The notes under the pieces were generated by a model that saw only the letters and a list, made by a program, of their open reading frames with translations, did not search any database and was not told the origin of the DNA. A DNA stretch of 23,430 bases. Source: a virus. The position numbers and the translations under genes are program-made. The DNA is taken from positions 1 to 23,430 of the IMG/VR virus record IMGVR_UViG_3300025941_000096; one strand, written 5' to 3'. Shown piece after piece: positions 7,162 through 14,887 of this stretch (its first letter is position 1; each line of letters opens with the position of its first letter).

Positions 7162-8883
7162 CTACCCGCTGACGGGGCCAGGACCCGCGTCGATCACCGC
7201 ACCGCTGTTGATCTGGCACGCACGCAGATAGTGGACCGGACCGTTCAGGTTGTAGTTGCCCTGGGCGTTCGCCTGGAACTGCATCCCGGTCACGAGCAGC
7301 GCAAAATTGCCGCTCGTATTGACGCCCCATCCCGTGTTGTTTGCCACCCGCCCGCCGGTGATATTGATCGGCGCGTCCTGCGTCGGCAGATTGATGCCGT
7401 CGCCATACACGCCGTCAACGGTCAGATTCGAGAACGACACATACCCGCAATGCGACAGCAGCGAGAGACCATGCGCTATCGGCGCTCCAGAGATGCCGTT
7501 GATGGATCGGCCCCACACCCGGATATTCGATCCCTCTACGTACAGGCACGTATCGAACGTAAATGCCGGTCCGTTGGATAGTCCCGCAAGGCAGTTTTCG
7601 ATCTGAATGTGGTTGATGTTCGAGAACACGAAGCCATAGCCGTCCACCGAGTCGGACATGCAATCGGTCATCCAGATCGAGCTCGTGTTCCTGAAGGAGA
7701 ATCCCCAATTCGCCGTGATGGCCGCGCCGCGCGAGTTGCCGTTCGCAAAGCACCGGGTAAATTGCGCGCCGCCGACCGGCCCCGAGGTCGCGATGACCGC
7801 GTTGTCGATAACGAAACCCGGATGGTCCGACAGGCCCACCGGCTGCTGCAAAAAATCAGCCAAGCAATCCACGAACTGCAAGAAGGCGAAACCACGCAGG
7901 ATATTGAAAGCGGGCGCGCCCCTGGTTGAACGTGAGCGCACGCGAGTCGCATATAGCGAGACGTAGGCTGTGTTGCCGGAGCCAGTGTCGTCCAGACACC
8001 CCCAAGGACTAAAGCTCTCGATGTCCTCTAAATAGATGCGATCCAGCCCAAACCCGGGGCCCGCTCCGCAGTTGAGCAGAATGTCGACCCCGCCCGTCTT
8101 AGCGGCGTTTTGCAGGGTCAATCGCTTGAGGCTGACGTCGGTGCCATTGAGGGTGAACGTCGGGAAGGACGCCGCCGCCGTGACAACGGTCGCTTTGCTC
8201 TCCGGCCCGATGACGGCGCCCCCATCCGGCACATTGAGTGTACCGCTGACCAGGAACTGCGCCGGTCGGCCCGGCAGAAACGCCACGCGCCCTGCCGCGA
8301 GCGTGGCGTTGATCGCTGCGGTGTCATCGGTCGTGCCGTCGCCTTTGGCGCCGAACCACCGCGCCGAGAACTCTTTCTTGTCGCCAACATCACGATACCA
8401 GCGCCGCCCAGCGGCATCGACGATGATCGTCCCGCCATTGTCTGCCGACGTGGTATCGGCGTCGATCAGGGTGAACCGGCCTTCGCCGCCGTCCCCTGGC
8501 GCGTAGTAGCCCATCAGCTGCACGACGTTGGTCATAAAGGTCGTGTTGGCGCGGAGCGCGGCTATGTTGGCGATCCCAGCGACAGCATTCATCGAGCCGG
8601 CAGCGACGGTGAGGAACACCGACGCACTGCCGGTCAGGCTGATCTTTCCACCACCAATCGAGGAGCTCTCGACGAAATCGCGGGTGATCGTCGTGGCGCC
8701 CAACGTGCCGGTGCCGAGTTCCCACGAGACCCCGTCGATCAGGGTGTAGGAGACATCGGTCCCGACCGCGAGGCCGGCCGCACTCGGCGTGCGATAGCTG
8801 AGGACCGCCGCGCCGAGCGTGATCGTGCCGGTCCCGACGGTTGGCGTGTAGCACCAGACCCTGTCAGCAAAGGCATAAGCCAT
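7162..8883 (-). CDS. Beta-helix tailspike 2, putative polysaccharide depolymerase
   Basis: This 573-residue protein is a paralogue of the gene just upstream. Residues 1-95 form the tail-anchor domain common on phage fibres and spikes (FADRVW, GTGTITLG, YTLIDGVSWELGTGTL, FLTV). Residues ~99-172 are an insertion absent from the paralogue, containing YYAPGDGGEGRFTL and GTIIVDAAGRRWYR, a segment familiar from other spikes. FGAKGDGTTDDTAAIN at 177-192 is the pectate-lyase-3 type entry into a right-handed beta-helix that fills the rest, ending GPGPVSG. Such spikes trimerise and usually bind or cleave surface polysaccharide. I cannot assign catalytic residues or the sugar. It starts 9 nt after the upstream stop. 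The stop and following bases (TAGG) may serve as a weak ribosome site for the giant gene. Confidence 0.88.
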   Translation of the reverse strand: MAYAFADRVWCYTPTVGTGTITLGAAVLSYRTPSAAGLAVGTDVSYTLIDGVSWELGTGTLGATTITRDFVESSSIGGGKISLTGSASVFLTVAAGSMNAVAGIANIAALRANTTFMTNVVQLMGYYAPGDGGEGRFTLIDADTTSADNGGTIIVDAAGRRWYRDVGDKKEFSARWFGAKGDGTTDDTAAINATLAAGRVAFLPGRPAQFLVSGTLNVPDGGAVIGPESKATVVTAAASFPTFTLNGTDVSLKRLTLQNAAKTGGVDILLNCGAGPGFGLDRIYLEDIESFSPWGCLDDTGSGNTAYVSLYATRVRSRSTRGAPAFNILRGFAFLQFVDCLADFLQQPVGLSDHPGFVIDNAVIATSGPVGGAQFTRCFANGNSRGAAITANWGFSFRNTSSIWMTDCMSDSVDGYGFVFSNINHIQIENCLAGLSNGPAFTFDTCLYVEGSNIRVWGRSINGISGAPIAHGLSLLSHCGYVSFSNLTVDGVYGDGINLPTQDAPINITGGRVANNTGWGVNTSGNFALLVTGMQFQANAQGNYNLNGPVHYLRACQINSGAVIDAGPGPVSG

Positions 8884-8892
8884 GACTGTCGC

Positions 8893-10416
8893 CTATCCGC
8901 TGACGGGACCGGGTCCCACGTCCACGACCGCGCCGCTGTTGATCTGCGTGTCACGGAGGTAATGGATCGGCCCGAGAATGTTGTAGTTGCCCGCGCTGTT
9001 CGTCGAAAGCTGCAGGCCGACGCCGAGCAGCGCGTAGCTGCCCGAGGTCTCGATCCCCCACCCGGTGCAACCGATGACCCGACCGCCTGTGATGTTGATC
9101 GGCCCGATCTGTCCAGGGATGTTGATGCCGTCGCCGAATACCCCGTAGATCACGGGATTGACGAACGACATGATGCCGCAGTTGGTCAGGAGCGAGATGC
9201 CGGGAGCGTTGGCCGCGCCGGGAATACCGCCAGCGTTCCTGCCATACACCCGCAGATTGGACGCCTCTAAATACAAGACGGTGTCGAACGTCCAGCCGGG
9301 TCCGTTGACCAAGGTGCAGCCGCAGTTGTCGATGTGGACTTGATTGACGTTGGCGAACACAAAGCCATAGCCGCCGACCGAGTCCGCACGACAGTCGGTC
9401 AGCCATACCTCGCCCGTATTGTTGAAGTGAAACGCGTTATTCCCGGTGATCGTGGTGCCGCTGTAGTTTCCGACCGAGAAGCACCGCGTGAGGAAGGCTC
9501 GTCCCGGCGGATTGGCGCCCGCCCCCCCGATCAAGGCATTGTCGATCGCGAAACCATTGAAGTCGGAGAGCGGCGACGACACGCTGATGAAATCGGCGTA
9601 GCAGTCCTCCATCACGAGGTAGCCAAAGATCCTTGTTAGACGGAAGGCGTCCGCCCCACGGCAGGAAAGCGAACGCACGCGGCGCACGAACGTCGAGACA
9701 TAGAAGTTCGTGCCCGAACCGGTATCCGCGATGCAGCCCCACGATGAAGTTGCCTCGACATCCTCGATGATGATCCGCTGCAGCGGTGTCGTCGGCCCGA
9801 CATCGATCAGGATATCGGCGCCGCCGGTCTTGTTGGCGTTGAAGATCTTCAGGTTCTTGACGGTGGTGTCGAGCCCGGTGATGCGGATCAGCGGAAAGTT
9901 TGCCGCCGCGGTGACGATGGTGGCCTTGCCCTCTGTACCGATGATTGCGCCATTGGACGGAAGCGTTAGCGTGCCGCTGACCAGGAATTGCCGGCCGCCG
10001 CCCGGTATATACACCACGCCCGCCGCCGCGATCGCATCATTGATCGCCCCGGTATCATCATGCACGCCATCGCCCTTGGCGCCGAACGCCATCACCGAGA
10101 TGGGCTGACCGGCCAACATCGCGGCGGTCACGGTCAGGAAGCACGAGGCATTGCCGCTCAGCGACAGCTTCGCACCTCCCGCCGATGAAGCCTCGACCGT
10201 ATCGCGGGAGAGCGTCCATGGCGTGCCGCTCGTGAGGACGCCTTTGCCGACCTCCCAGCCTACGCCGTCAACGATGGTATAGTTGACCGCTGATCCGCTC
10301 GGGATGCCGGCGGTCGCCGGCACCTGATACGAGATGAGCGGCGTCCCGACAGTGAGCGTGCCAGTACCGAGCGTCGTGGTGTTGAACCAGACGCGATCGG
10401 CGAAGGTGTACGGCAT
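8893..10416 (-). CDS. Beta-helix tailspike 1, putative polysaccharide depolymerase
   Basis: This 507-residue protein has the anchor domain at 1-100 (FADRVW, GTGTLTVG, YTIVDGVGWEVGKGVL, TLSRDTVEASS). It passes directly into the FGAKGDGVHDDTGAIND signature (111-127) and a right-handed beta-helix with repeated N-x-x-I/V-x-G/N turns, ending GPGPVSG. The whole helix aligns with the neighbouring tailspike, including CxADF, GYGFVF(A/S)N(V/I)N, ITGGRV and INSGAVxD(A/V)GPGPVSG, so the pair arose by duplication. Family knowledge suggests a trimeric virion spike that recognises or degrades capsule or O-antigen. Enzymatic activity is inferred, not shown. It starts 6 nt after the upstream stop with a poor ribosome site (AAGG only 2 nt from the ATG), so translation may depend on coupling. 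Confidence 0.88.
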   Translation of the reverse strand: MPYTFADRVWFNTTTLGTGTLTVGTPLISYQVPATAGIPSGSAVNYTIVDGVGWEVGKGVLTSGTPWTLSRDTVEASSAGGAKLSLSGNASCFLTVTAAMLAGQPISVMAFGAKGDGVHDDTGAINDAIAAAGVVYIPGGGRQFLVSGTLTLPSNGAIIGTEGKATIVTAAANFPLIRITGLDTTVKNLKIFNANKTGGADILIDVGPTTPLQRIIIEDVEATSSWGCIADTGSGTNFYVSTFVRRVRSLSCRGADAFRLTRIFGYLVMEDCYADFISVSSPLSDFNGFAIDNALIGGAGANPPGRAFLTRCFSVGNYSGTTITGNNAFHFNNTGEVWLTDCRADSVGGYGFVFANVNQVHIDNCGCTLVNGPGWTFDTVLYLEASNLRVYGRNAGGIPGAANAPGISLLTNCGIMSFVNPVIYGVFGDGINIPGQIGPINITGGRVIGCTGWGIETSGSYALLGVGLQLSTNSAGNYNILGPIHYLRDTQINSGAVVDVGPGPVSG

Positions 10417-10422
10417 CGCCTT

Positions 10423-10818
10423 TTAGGTCAGCGTGATGACCAGCGAGGCGGCGTTGAACACCACACTGTCGCCGACGCCCAAGGTGCGCGGGGTGGCGAG
10501 CAGGCCATACCACAGCTCGTTGCCGACGGTCGCCGCCAACGTGTCCCACACCTGCATGCCCTGGATGGTGCAGGCACTGCTGAACGGTCCGAACGTCATG
10601 GCGTTGATGTTCGTGCTTGACCCGGCCGGCGAGGCCGCAGCACCGAACGTGCAGGTCTGTCGCGCGTAGCCCGAGCCGGTGCCGATCTCCGAGCCGGCAG
10701 AGGCGGCAGGCGTCGCGGTGCTGAGGCCGACGCCGATCACCGCCGGCCGCGTCGGCGTCGCGCCGAGCAGCACCCAGTCGAGCATCGCTTTCTCGGCATA
10801 ATCTGAAATCGCAGGCAT
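10423..10818 (-). CDS. Small phage tail/fibre-associated structural protein
   Basis: This 131-residue protein resembles a widespread family of small virion-type phage proteins. It has an N-terminal amphipathic start (ISDYAEKAMLDWVLLG), a PAVIGVGLSTATP strand, a conserved GYARQT segment (~50-55), an MQVWDT segment, then LWYGLLATPRTLGVGDSVVFNAASL (split as LWYGLLATP and VGDSVVFNAASL). In relatives the pattern YARV, W-G-L and GD-x-x-x-F-x-x-x-L recurs, usually beside tail fibre genes. No enzymatic motif is visible. It has a good ribosome site and begins 2 nt after the glycosyltransferase stop. The exact role (fibre component or decoration) is unknown. Confidence 0.65.
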   Translation of the reverse strand: MPAISDYAEKAMLDWVLLGATPTRPAVIGVGLSTATPAASAGSEIGTGSGYARQTCTFGAAASPAGSSTNINAMTFGPFSSACTIQGMQVWDTLAATVGNELWYGLLATPRTLGVGDSVVFNAASLVITLT

Positions 10819-10820
10819 GG

Positions 10821-11855
10821 TCAGGCTCCTTTCAGCAGGTTGCTCGCTTCAACGACGATCCGATCGACGCTGATGTCCGAGATGCAGGCGGCGCCGTTGT
10901 TGGCCGCATTCGGGGTGCAGGTGTCGGCCCGTTCCTGCAGCCGGTGGCACGGCCAGCACGGCACACGCTGCGGATCGGCGTGCAGCGTGACGGTGTTGAG
11001 CCAATGCGCGGTGATGTTCTTCGGCGAGGCGTGGCTGAGCAGGACGATCTTCGGCAGAGGTGCCATCGCCACCGCCCACATCGGCCCGGTGTCAGGTCCG
11101 ATCAGCAGATCGCAGGCGAGCGCCTGGGCGAGCGAGCGGCGGATCGGCCAGTCGGCAGCGGGTCCATCCTTCGACGCCTCGCAGGTGATCGCCGCATGAA
11201 GCCCGCGCGTGCTGCCGTTGACGCGCTCGACATGCGCCAAGATCTGCCGCGCCAGCTCCAGCTCGCGTCCAGGTGCGCCGAACAGGACAACCGGGATGTC
11301 GAGTTCCTTGATGATGCGGGCGATCGCCAGCGCGGCGCCCGGATAGAGCTTGTCGATCCGCGTGCCGGCGAGGCACCAGCCGATGACACGCTCGCCGACC
11401 TTCGCCTTGGTCTCCGCCGCCTGCGCCGTCTCGGCCGCCGTCGGGTAGAAGGCGGGGCGGAAGTCGTGATCGACGCCGCAGATGTCGTGGACGACCTCAA
11501 GGTAGTTCCGGTCGCACAGCGCGCGCCGGGCGGCGGCCGGCCAATGGAAGGCCGTCTGCCCCTCGACCAGCGCGGTCAGCGTCTCGCAGCTGTGCGAGAG
11601 GTTGACGAAGAACTCGTATTCGTGGCTGCGCTTGACGAACCAGCCTTGCCAGCCGAGCTGATCGCCGGGCAGATCGCCCTCGCGCAGATAGGTGAGCTTC
11701 GCGACGTGCGGGTTATTCTCGAACACCGCGCCCTGCGGCTCGCGGGTCAGCACCTCGACCTTGTACCGCTGCGCCAGCGTCGGCAGGACAGAGGAGGCAA
11801 TCAGATCGTCTCCGACGCCTCCGAGGCGGCAGAGCCCAGCCCAACCATTTCCCAT
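10821..11855 (-). CDS. Glycosyltransferase family 9-like (heptosyltransferase fold)
   Basis: This 344-residue protein has the GT-B layout of ADP-heptose:LPS heptosyltransferases. The N-terminal LCRLGGVGDDLIASSVLPTL (9-28) matches the GxGDxL phosphate loop. The middle has VIGWCLAGTRIDKLYP (157-172) and IPVVLFGAPGRELELA (187-202). The C-terminal half has the family signature ALACDLLIGPDTGPMWAVAM (245-264). The C-terminus is cysteine-rich (C300-W-P-C-H, C313, C324), unlike housekeeping WaaC/WaaF. It follows the methyltransferase gene by 4 nt, within the fibre cassette. It could glycosylate a virion fibre or alter host surface glycan. The donor and acceptor cannot be told from sequence. Confidence 0.8.
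   Translation of the reverse strand: MGNGWAGLCRLGGVGDDLIASSVLPTLAQRYKVEVLTREPQGAVFENNPHVAKLTYLREGDLPGDQLGWQGWFVKRSHEYEFFVNLSHSCETLTALVEGQTAFHWPAAARRALCDRNYLEVVHDICGVDHDFRPAFYPTAAETAQAAETKAKVGERVIGWCLAGTRIDKLYPGAALAIARIIKELDIPVVLFGAPGRELELARQILAHVERVNGSTRGLHAAITCEASKDGPAADWPIRRSLAQALACDLLIGPDTGPMWAVAMAPLPKIVLLSHASPKNITAHWLNTVTLHADPQRVPCWPCHRLQERADTCTPNAANNGAACISDISVDRIVVEASNLLKGA
10826..10832 (-). promoter_or_regulatory. Ribosome binding site AAAGGAG for the small structural protein
   Basis: On the minus strand AAAGGAG lies 7 nt before the ATG at 10818 and overlaps the end of the glycosyltransferase gene. It is one of the few strong sites in the left half and supports this start. Confidence 0.7.
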
Positions 11856-11859
11856 GTGA

Positions 11860-12480
11860 TCAGATGCGGGCGAGAACCGTGAAGTCGGCGACGATCTGAT
11901 ACAGCGTCTCGGGCATGGCTTCGCGATGCACGACGCGGAAGCCGCCGCCGGTCAGCAGAGTGTCGATGTGCTGCTCATCGTCGGCCCAGATGAAGGCGCC
12001 ATCCTGCCGCGCCGGGATGCAGCGATTATTCCGATTGACCACGTAGAGCACGCCGCCCTTGCGCAACGCCGCATGGAGCAGGGTGATGTCCTGCTTGGGG
12101 TGTAGGCAGTGTTGCAGGCACCACACCGACAGCGCGCCCGACGCCTGCAATCCGGCGGCGACCAGACAGCTCAGCATCGTCGGGCTGACCGCGCCGAATA
12201 TGCCACTCTGGACATACATCTCGGCCTGCGATCGCATCGACCAGGAGAGATCGACGCCGAGCACCGAGTTACTGTCGCCGATCACCTTCGACAGCCGGCC
12301 GATGCCGCAGCCGTAGTCGATGACCAGACCTTCGGGAAACGACATCCGCTCCTTGAGCCACGCGGTTTCCTGTTCCCATCGGTCCTCGGTCGATAGCCCG
12401 GCTTCGGGCGTTAGGATGATCGAACGCGCGGCCGCTTCGGTCTCGCACAGGAAGATGCGGGGGTCATAGGTCAAGGTCAT
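11860..12480 (-). CDS. Class I SAM-dependent methyltransferase
   Basis: This 206-residue protein has the Rossmann methyltransferase fold. Motif I is VIDYGCGIGRL (53-63), the acidic end of strand 2 is VLGVDLSWSM (73-82), a motif IV-like region is GALSVWCLQHCLH (115-127), and LHAALRKGGVLYVVNR (135-150) matches the typical post-motif strand of small-molecule or protein methyltransferases such as the Methyltransf_11/25 groups. No DNA-methylase motif (NPPY or PC) is present, so a restriction role is unlikely. Its ATG overlaps the upstream gp25-like stop (ATGA), and it sits directly before the GT9-like gene. A joint glycan-modifying pair is plausible (inference). Confidence 0.82.
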   Translation of the reverse strand: MTLTYDPRIFLCETEAAARSIILTPEAGLSTEDRWEQETAWLKERMSFPEGLVIDYGCGIGRLSKVIGDSNSVLGVDLSWSMRSQAEMYVQSGIFGAVSPTMLSCLVAAGLQASGALSVWCLQHCLHPKQDITLLHAALRKGGVLYVVNRNNRCIPARQDGAFIWADDEQHIDTLLTGGGFRVVHREAMPETLYQIVADFTVLARI

Positions 12481-12845
12481 GGGGTGCCCAGAGTTGTGTT
12501 GATCGCAAGCGCGGTGCCGTCGGTGGTGGCCACCTGGATCTGGCCCACGAGCTTGCGGTTCTCGAGCGAGGTGACGTAGCAGCGCGCGGTCGCGACCAGC
12601 GGCACGGTCAGCGCGGCGCTCTCGATCAGCGATTTGAACAGCGGCAGCGGCGGCGCGTGGCCTAGCACTTCCGCGAAATACGGGATGCCCTTGGTGGTGT
12701 CGTAAAATAACTCACCATCGAACAGCCGCACCGCACTCGCCACATCCTGCTCGATCGCGTAGGGCTCGGTCGCCATCGCGATGTTGCCGGCCGCATCGAC
12801 CACCAAATCCCAGGCCGAGCGATCCAGCAGCAGCGTCGTCGCCAT
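12477..12845 (-). CDS. gp25/gpW-like baseplate wedge protein
   Basis: This 122-residue protein begins MATTLLLDRSAWDLVVDAAG, then IAMATEPYAIEQDVASAVRL, GELFYDTTKGIPYFAEVLG and a C-terminal half with LIESAALTVPLVATARCYVT. The order D-x-x-GN, QDV-x-x-x-(I/V)-R, GE-x-(F/Y)-YD-x-x-x-G(I/V)-P is that of the T4 gp25 / P2 gpW baseplate family, which joins the sheath to the inner baseplate. Its start, chosen by the ATGA overlap with the previous gene, gives the normal family length. It lies after the tail fibre and its chaperone, not between the spike and gpJ genes where gpW usually sits. No other gp25 candidate exists in that interval. Confidence 0.68.
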   Translation of the reverse strand: MATTLLLDRSAWDLVVDAAGNIAMATEPYAIEQDVASAVRLFDGELFYDTTKGIPYFAEVLGHAPPLPLFKSLIESAALTVPLVATARCYVTSLENRKLVGQIQVATTDGTALAINTTLGTP

Positions 12846-13369
12846 CAGGGGATCGTCAGCGTGGTCGAGGGCAGCGTGTCGCTGTGCCCCTGCATGACCT
12901 GCGCGCAGGCATAGACGAAGTTCATCATCGCCTGCGCGTAGCCGGTGAACTGCGGTGCCGGCCACATCCGCATCGTGCCGTCGGCAGAGGGCCAGTTGAA
13001 CGTCGAGCCGCCGCCGGGCAGGCCGAGCCCGGCGTTGATCGAGGATGCGATCGAGGTGATCTGCCCGCGCACGCTTTCGTTGTTGGCGTAGTCGCCGTCG
13101 AGCTCGGGAACCGCGGTGCTCTGCACGGTCACCGGGTTGATCAGCATCAGCTGCGCCTGTTGGGCCAGTGTCGGCGGTGGCGGCAGGATCGGCACCAGCG
13201 AGGTGCCATCATAGGCCCACTGGCCGGTCATCCGCGCGTCCCATTGCGCCTCGGTCATCGCGACCAGCGCCTCGGGCAACGACGGGTAGTCGATGGCATC
13301 GGTGTCATACCAGCCGTTCACCGGATACGGCGCCTCGGCCGAAGCGTCATAGCTGGCGAACTTTCCCAT
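12845..13369 (-). CDS. Tail fibre chaperone/assembly-like protein (DUF4376-like)
   Basis: This 174-residue protein starts at the ATG overlapping the fibre stop (ATGA). The N-terminal part (YPVNGWYDTDAIDYPSLPEA, then AMTEAQWDARM at ~38-48) is the kind of segment seen in tail fibre assembly proteins. Residues ~95-165 match the DUF4376 pattern: R-G-x-I-x-x-I-A-x-x-I-N-A-G, a TFNWPSADGTMRMW segment, then a helical end (MNFVYACAQVMQ). Such proteins are encoded directly after a fibre and are thought to help it fold or attach. Confidence 0.65.
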   Translation of the reverse strand: MGKFASYDASAEAPYPVNGWYDTDAIDYPSLPEALVAMTEAQWDARMTGQWAYDGTSLVPILPPPPTLAQQAQLMLINPVTVQSTAVPELDGDYANNESVRGQITSIASSINAGLGLPGGGSTFNWPSADGTMRMWPAPQFTGYAQAMMNFVYACAQVMQGHSDTLPSTTLTIP

Positions 13370-14319
13370 CAGTACCCCACCGCGATCCACAGGATGCCGG
13401 TGCCGGTCGTGTAGATCGGCGTGCCGTTGTTCTGGAAGCCGCACCACATGCGGACCTGCGCAGCGCCGATGAAGTTGAAACCCGCGCTGGCGATCTGCGA
13501 ACCATCGTCGCAACCGACGATCATCAGCGGCCCGGTCGGGAATGCGGTAGGCCAGTTGAACACGTCGGCATTGCCGGTGACCGAGACGAAGCGTCCCCAT
13601 TGGATGATGAAACCGTTGGGCAGACGCTGATAGCCAGGACTGGCAGGGTTCCAGGCGAAATCAGAGAGGTTGGGCACCCGAATGGAATCGCCGCTGCCGA
13701 ACGCACCGATCGCCGCACGCATGCCGTTGGTCGTCGCGATGCCGGCGTCGGTCATGTCGAGTATGGCCGCGTAGGCGTTGTTGAGTATCTGGAAGTTGCC
13801 GCCCGATGCGCGGATGGTCTTGTTCGGCGCGGCGCCGGTGCCCTGCAGCCTGATATTCGATCCGTTCGGCCCGGCGCCGATGATCAGCCCGGCGGTGCTC
13901 GGATCGACGAACACCGGGACCGACCAGTTCGCGCCGCCGGTGTCGGGATTGCTCAGGTTGTTGTCGATCTGGCTTTCCCAGATCAGCCCAGCCGTGACGC
14001 CGCTCAGCACGCGCGCCTTGAACGGATAGCCGCCGATCGCCGCCTGAAACCCCGCATCGAACGGCACCACCATGCCCGCTGTCAGCGCGCGGACCCAGGC
14101 GGTGATCTGGTTCAGCAGCCCGTTGAAGTCCTGGCCGAACGGCGGCGTGCCGCCGGCTGCGACCGGTAGGAAGGTGACCGGCGGGAAACCATCGGTGAGG
14201 CTAGCCGCGCCGGGCTGGATGCCGATCTGCGACGCCTGCGGGATTGGCCGGATGTAGTTGCTGCCGGCAGCGTTGGCGAACGGGACGCCGAACTTGGATG
14301 GCAGGCCGGTGATCTGCAT
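13369..14319 (-). CDS. Tail fibre protein with gp53-like receptor tip
   Basis: This 316-residue protein has an N-terminal part typical of short phage fibres (ITGLPSKFGVPFANAAGS, then FNGLLNQITAWVRAL and IGGYPFKARVLSG), a central beta-rich stretch, and a C-terminal domain from ~228 (GYQRLPNGFIIQWGRFVSV, FNWPTAFPTGPLMIVG, ending TGILWIAVGY). The tip resembles the C-terminal domain of gp53-like fibres that contacts the receptor. It begins 1 nt after the DUF2612 gene stop and overlaps its putative chaperone. It is a separate adhesion device from the beta-helix spikes and giant protein further left. Confidence 0.82.
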   Translation of the reverse strand: MQITGLPSKFGVPFANAAGSNYIRPIPQASQIGIQPGAASLTDGFPPVTFLPVAAGGTPPFGQDFNGLLNQITAWVRALTAGMVVPFDAGFQAAIGGYPFKARVLSGVTAGLIWESQIDNNLSNPDTGGANWSVPVFVDPSTAGLIIGAGPNGSNIRLQGTGAAPNKTIRASGGNFQILNNAYAAILDMTDAGIATTNGMRAAIGAFGSGDSIRVPNLSDFAWNPASPGYQRLPNGFIIQWGRFVSVTGNADVFNWPTAFPTGPLMIVGCDDGSQIASAGFNFIGAAQVRMWCGFQNNGTPIYTTGTGILWIAVGY

Positions 14320-14320
14320 G

Positions 14321-14887
14321 TCAGGCTTGCACCACCGCCGCCTGCACGCCGGCCGGCTTCGGCAGAATACCCGACTGCTGCGCGATGGTGACCTCCAGCG
14401 GCGTCAGCGCGAATTGGAACCGATAGGTCATGGTCATGTCCCTCCCATCGGTCACGTAGCAGTTGCCCCGGCCAGGAAAGAGCAACAGCAGAACGGCGTT
14501 GATCCCGGCGATCGAGCCGTCGCTGATATTGGCCGCCGCCTTCGCCATGATCAGCTTGCGGAAGCCCTCATCGTCGAGGATCACGTTGTCGGTCAGCTTC
14601 TGTCCGCTATAGAACGGCGATTGGCCGAACGGAACCGCCGAGACGTTGGTCGCCTCGTCGAAGCCGAAATACTTGGTTCCAGCCACCGCCAGCACGCGAC
14701 CGACCCCGACGATGCGCGCCCAGACGTCGAGGCCGTAGCCGACCGCGGTATCCACGTTCCAGAGCAGGTCATAGAAGGCGTCGATGTCCGCGGCGGGATC
14801 GATCCACTGGTTGAAGGCTTCGATCAGCAGCGTGAGTGTGGGCGCCTGATTATATTGCGAAATTACAGTCTGATCGACGTTCTCCAT
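14321..14887 (-). CDS. DUF2612 baseplate/tail protein (gpI-like position)
   Basis: This 188-residue protein has the DUF2612 signature: an N-terminal SQYNQAPTLTLLIEAFNQWI, then DIDAFYDLLWNVDTAVGYGL and DVWARIVGVGR (~54-64), KYFGFDEA (~72-79), and a middle F-YSG-x-x-L-x-D-x-x-FR-K-L-I-M-A-K-A-A-A-N helix followed by INAVL. Proteins of this family sit next to gpJ-type wedge genes in contractile-tail phages, where they take the place of gpI in linking wedge to fibre. The start overlaps the gpJ stop (ATGA) and the next gene is the fibre. Confidence 0.82.
   Translation of the reverse strand: MENVDQTVISQYNQAPTLTLLIEAFNQWIDPAADIDAFYDLLWNVDTAVGYGLDVWARIVGVGRVLAVAGTKYFGFDEATNVSAVPFGQSPFYSGQKLTDNVILDDEGFRKLIMAKAAANISDGSIAGINAVLLLLFPGRGNCYVTDGRDMTMTYRFQFALTPLEVTIAQQSGILPKPAGVQAAVVQA

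Noticed and set aside
8110-9270. Plus-strand open frame of 386 codons across the two tailspikes
   Set aside because: It crosses the boundary of two well-supported sense genes and shows no domain.
11860-12480. DNA methyltransferase of a restriction or anti-restriction system
   Set aside because: There is no NPPY/DPPY or PC catalytic motif, no target-recognition domain, and no restriction enzyme beside it. The fold fits small-molecule or protein methyltransferases.
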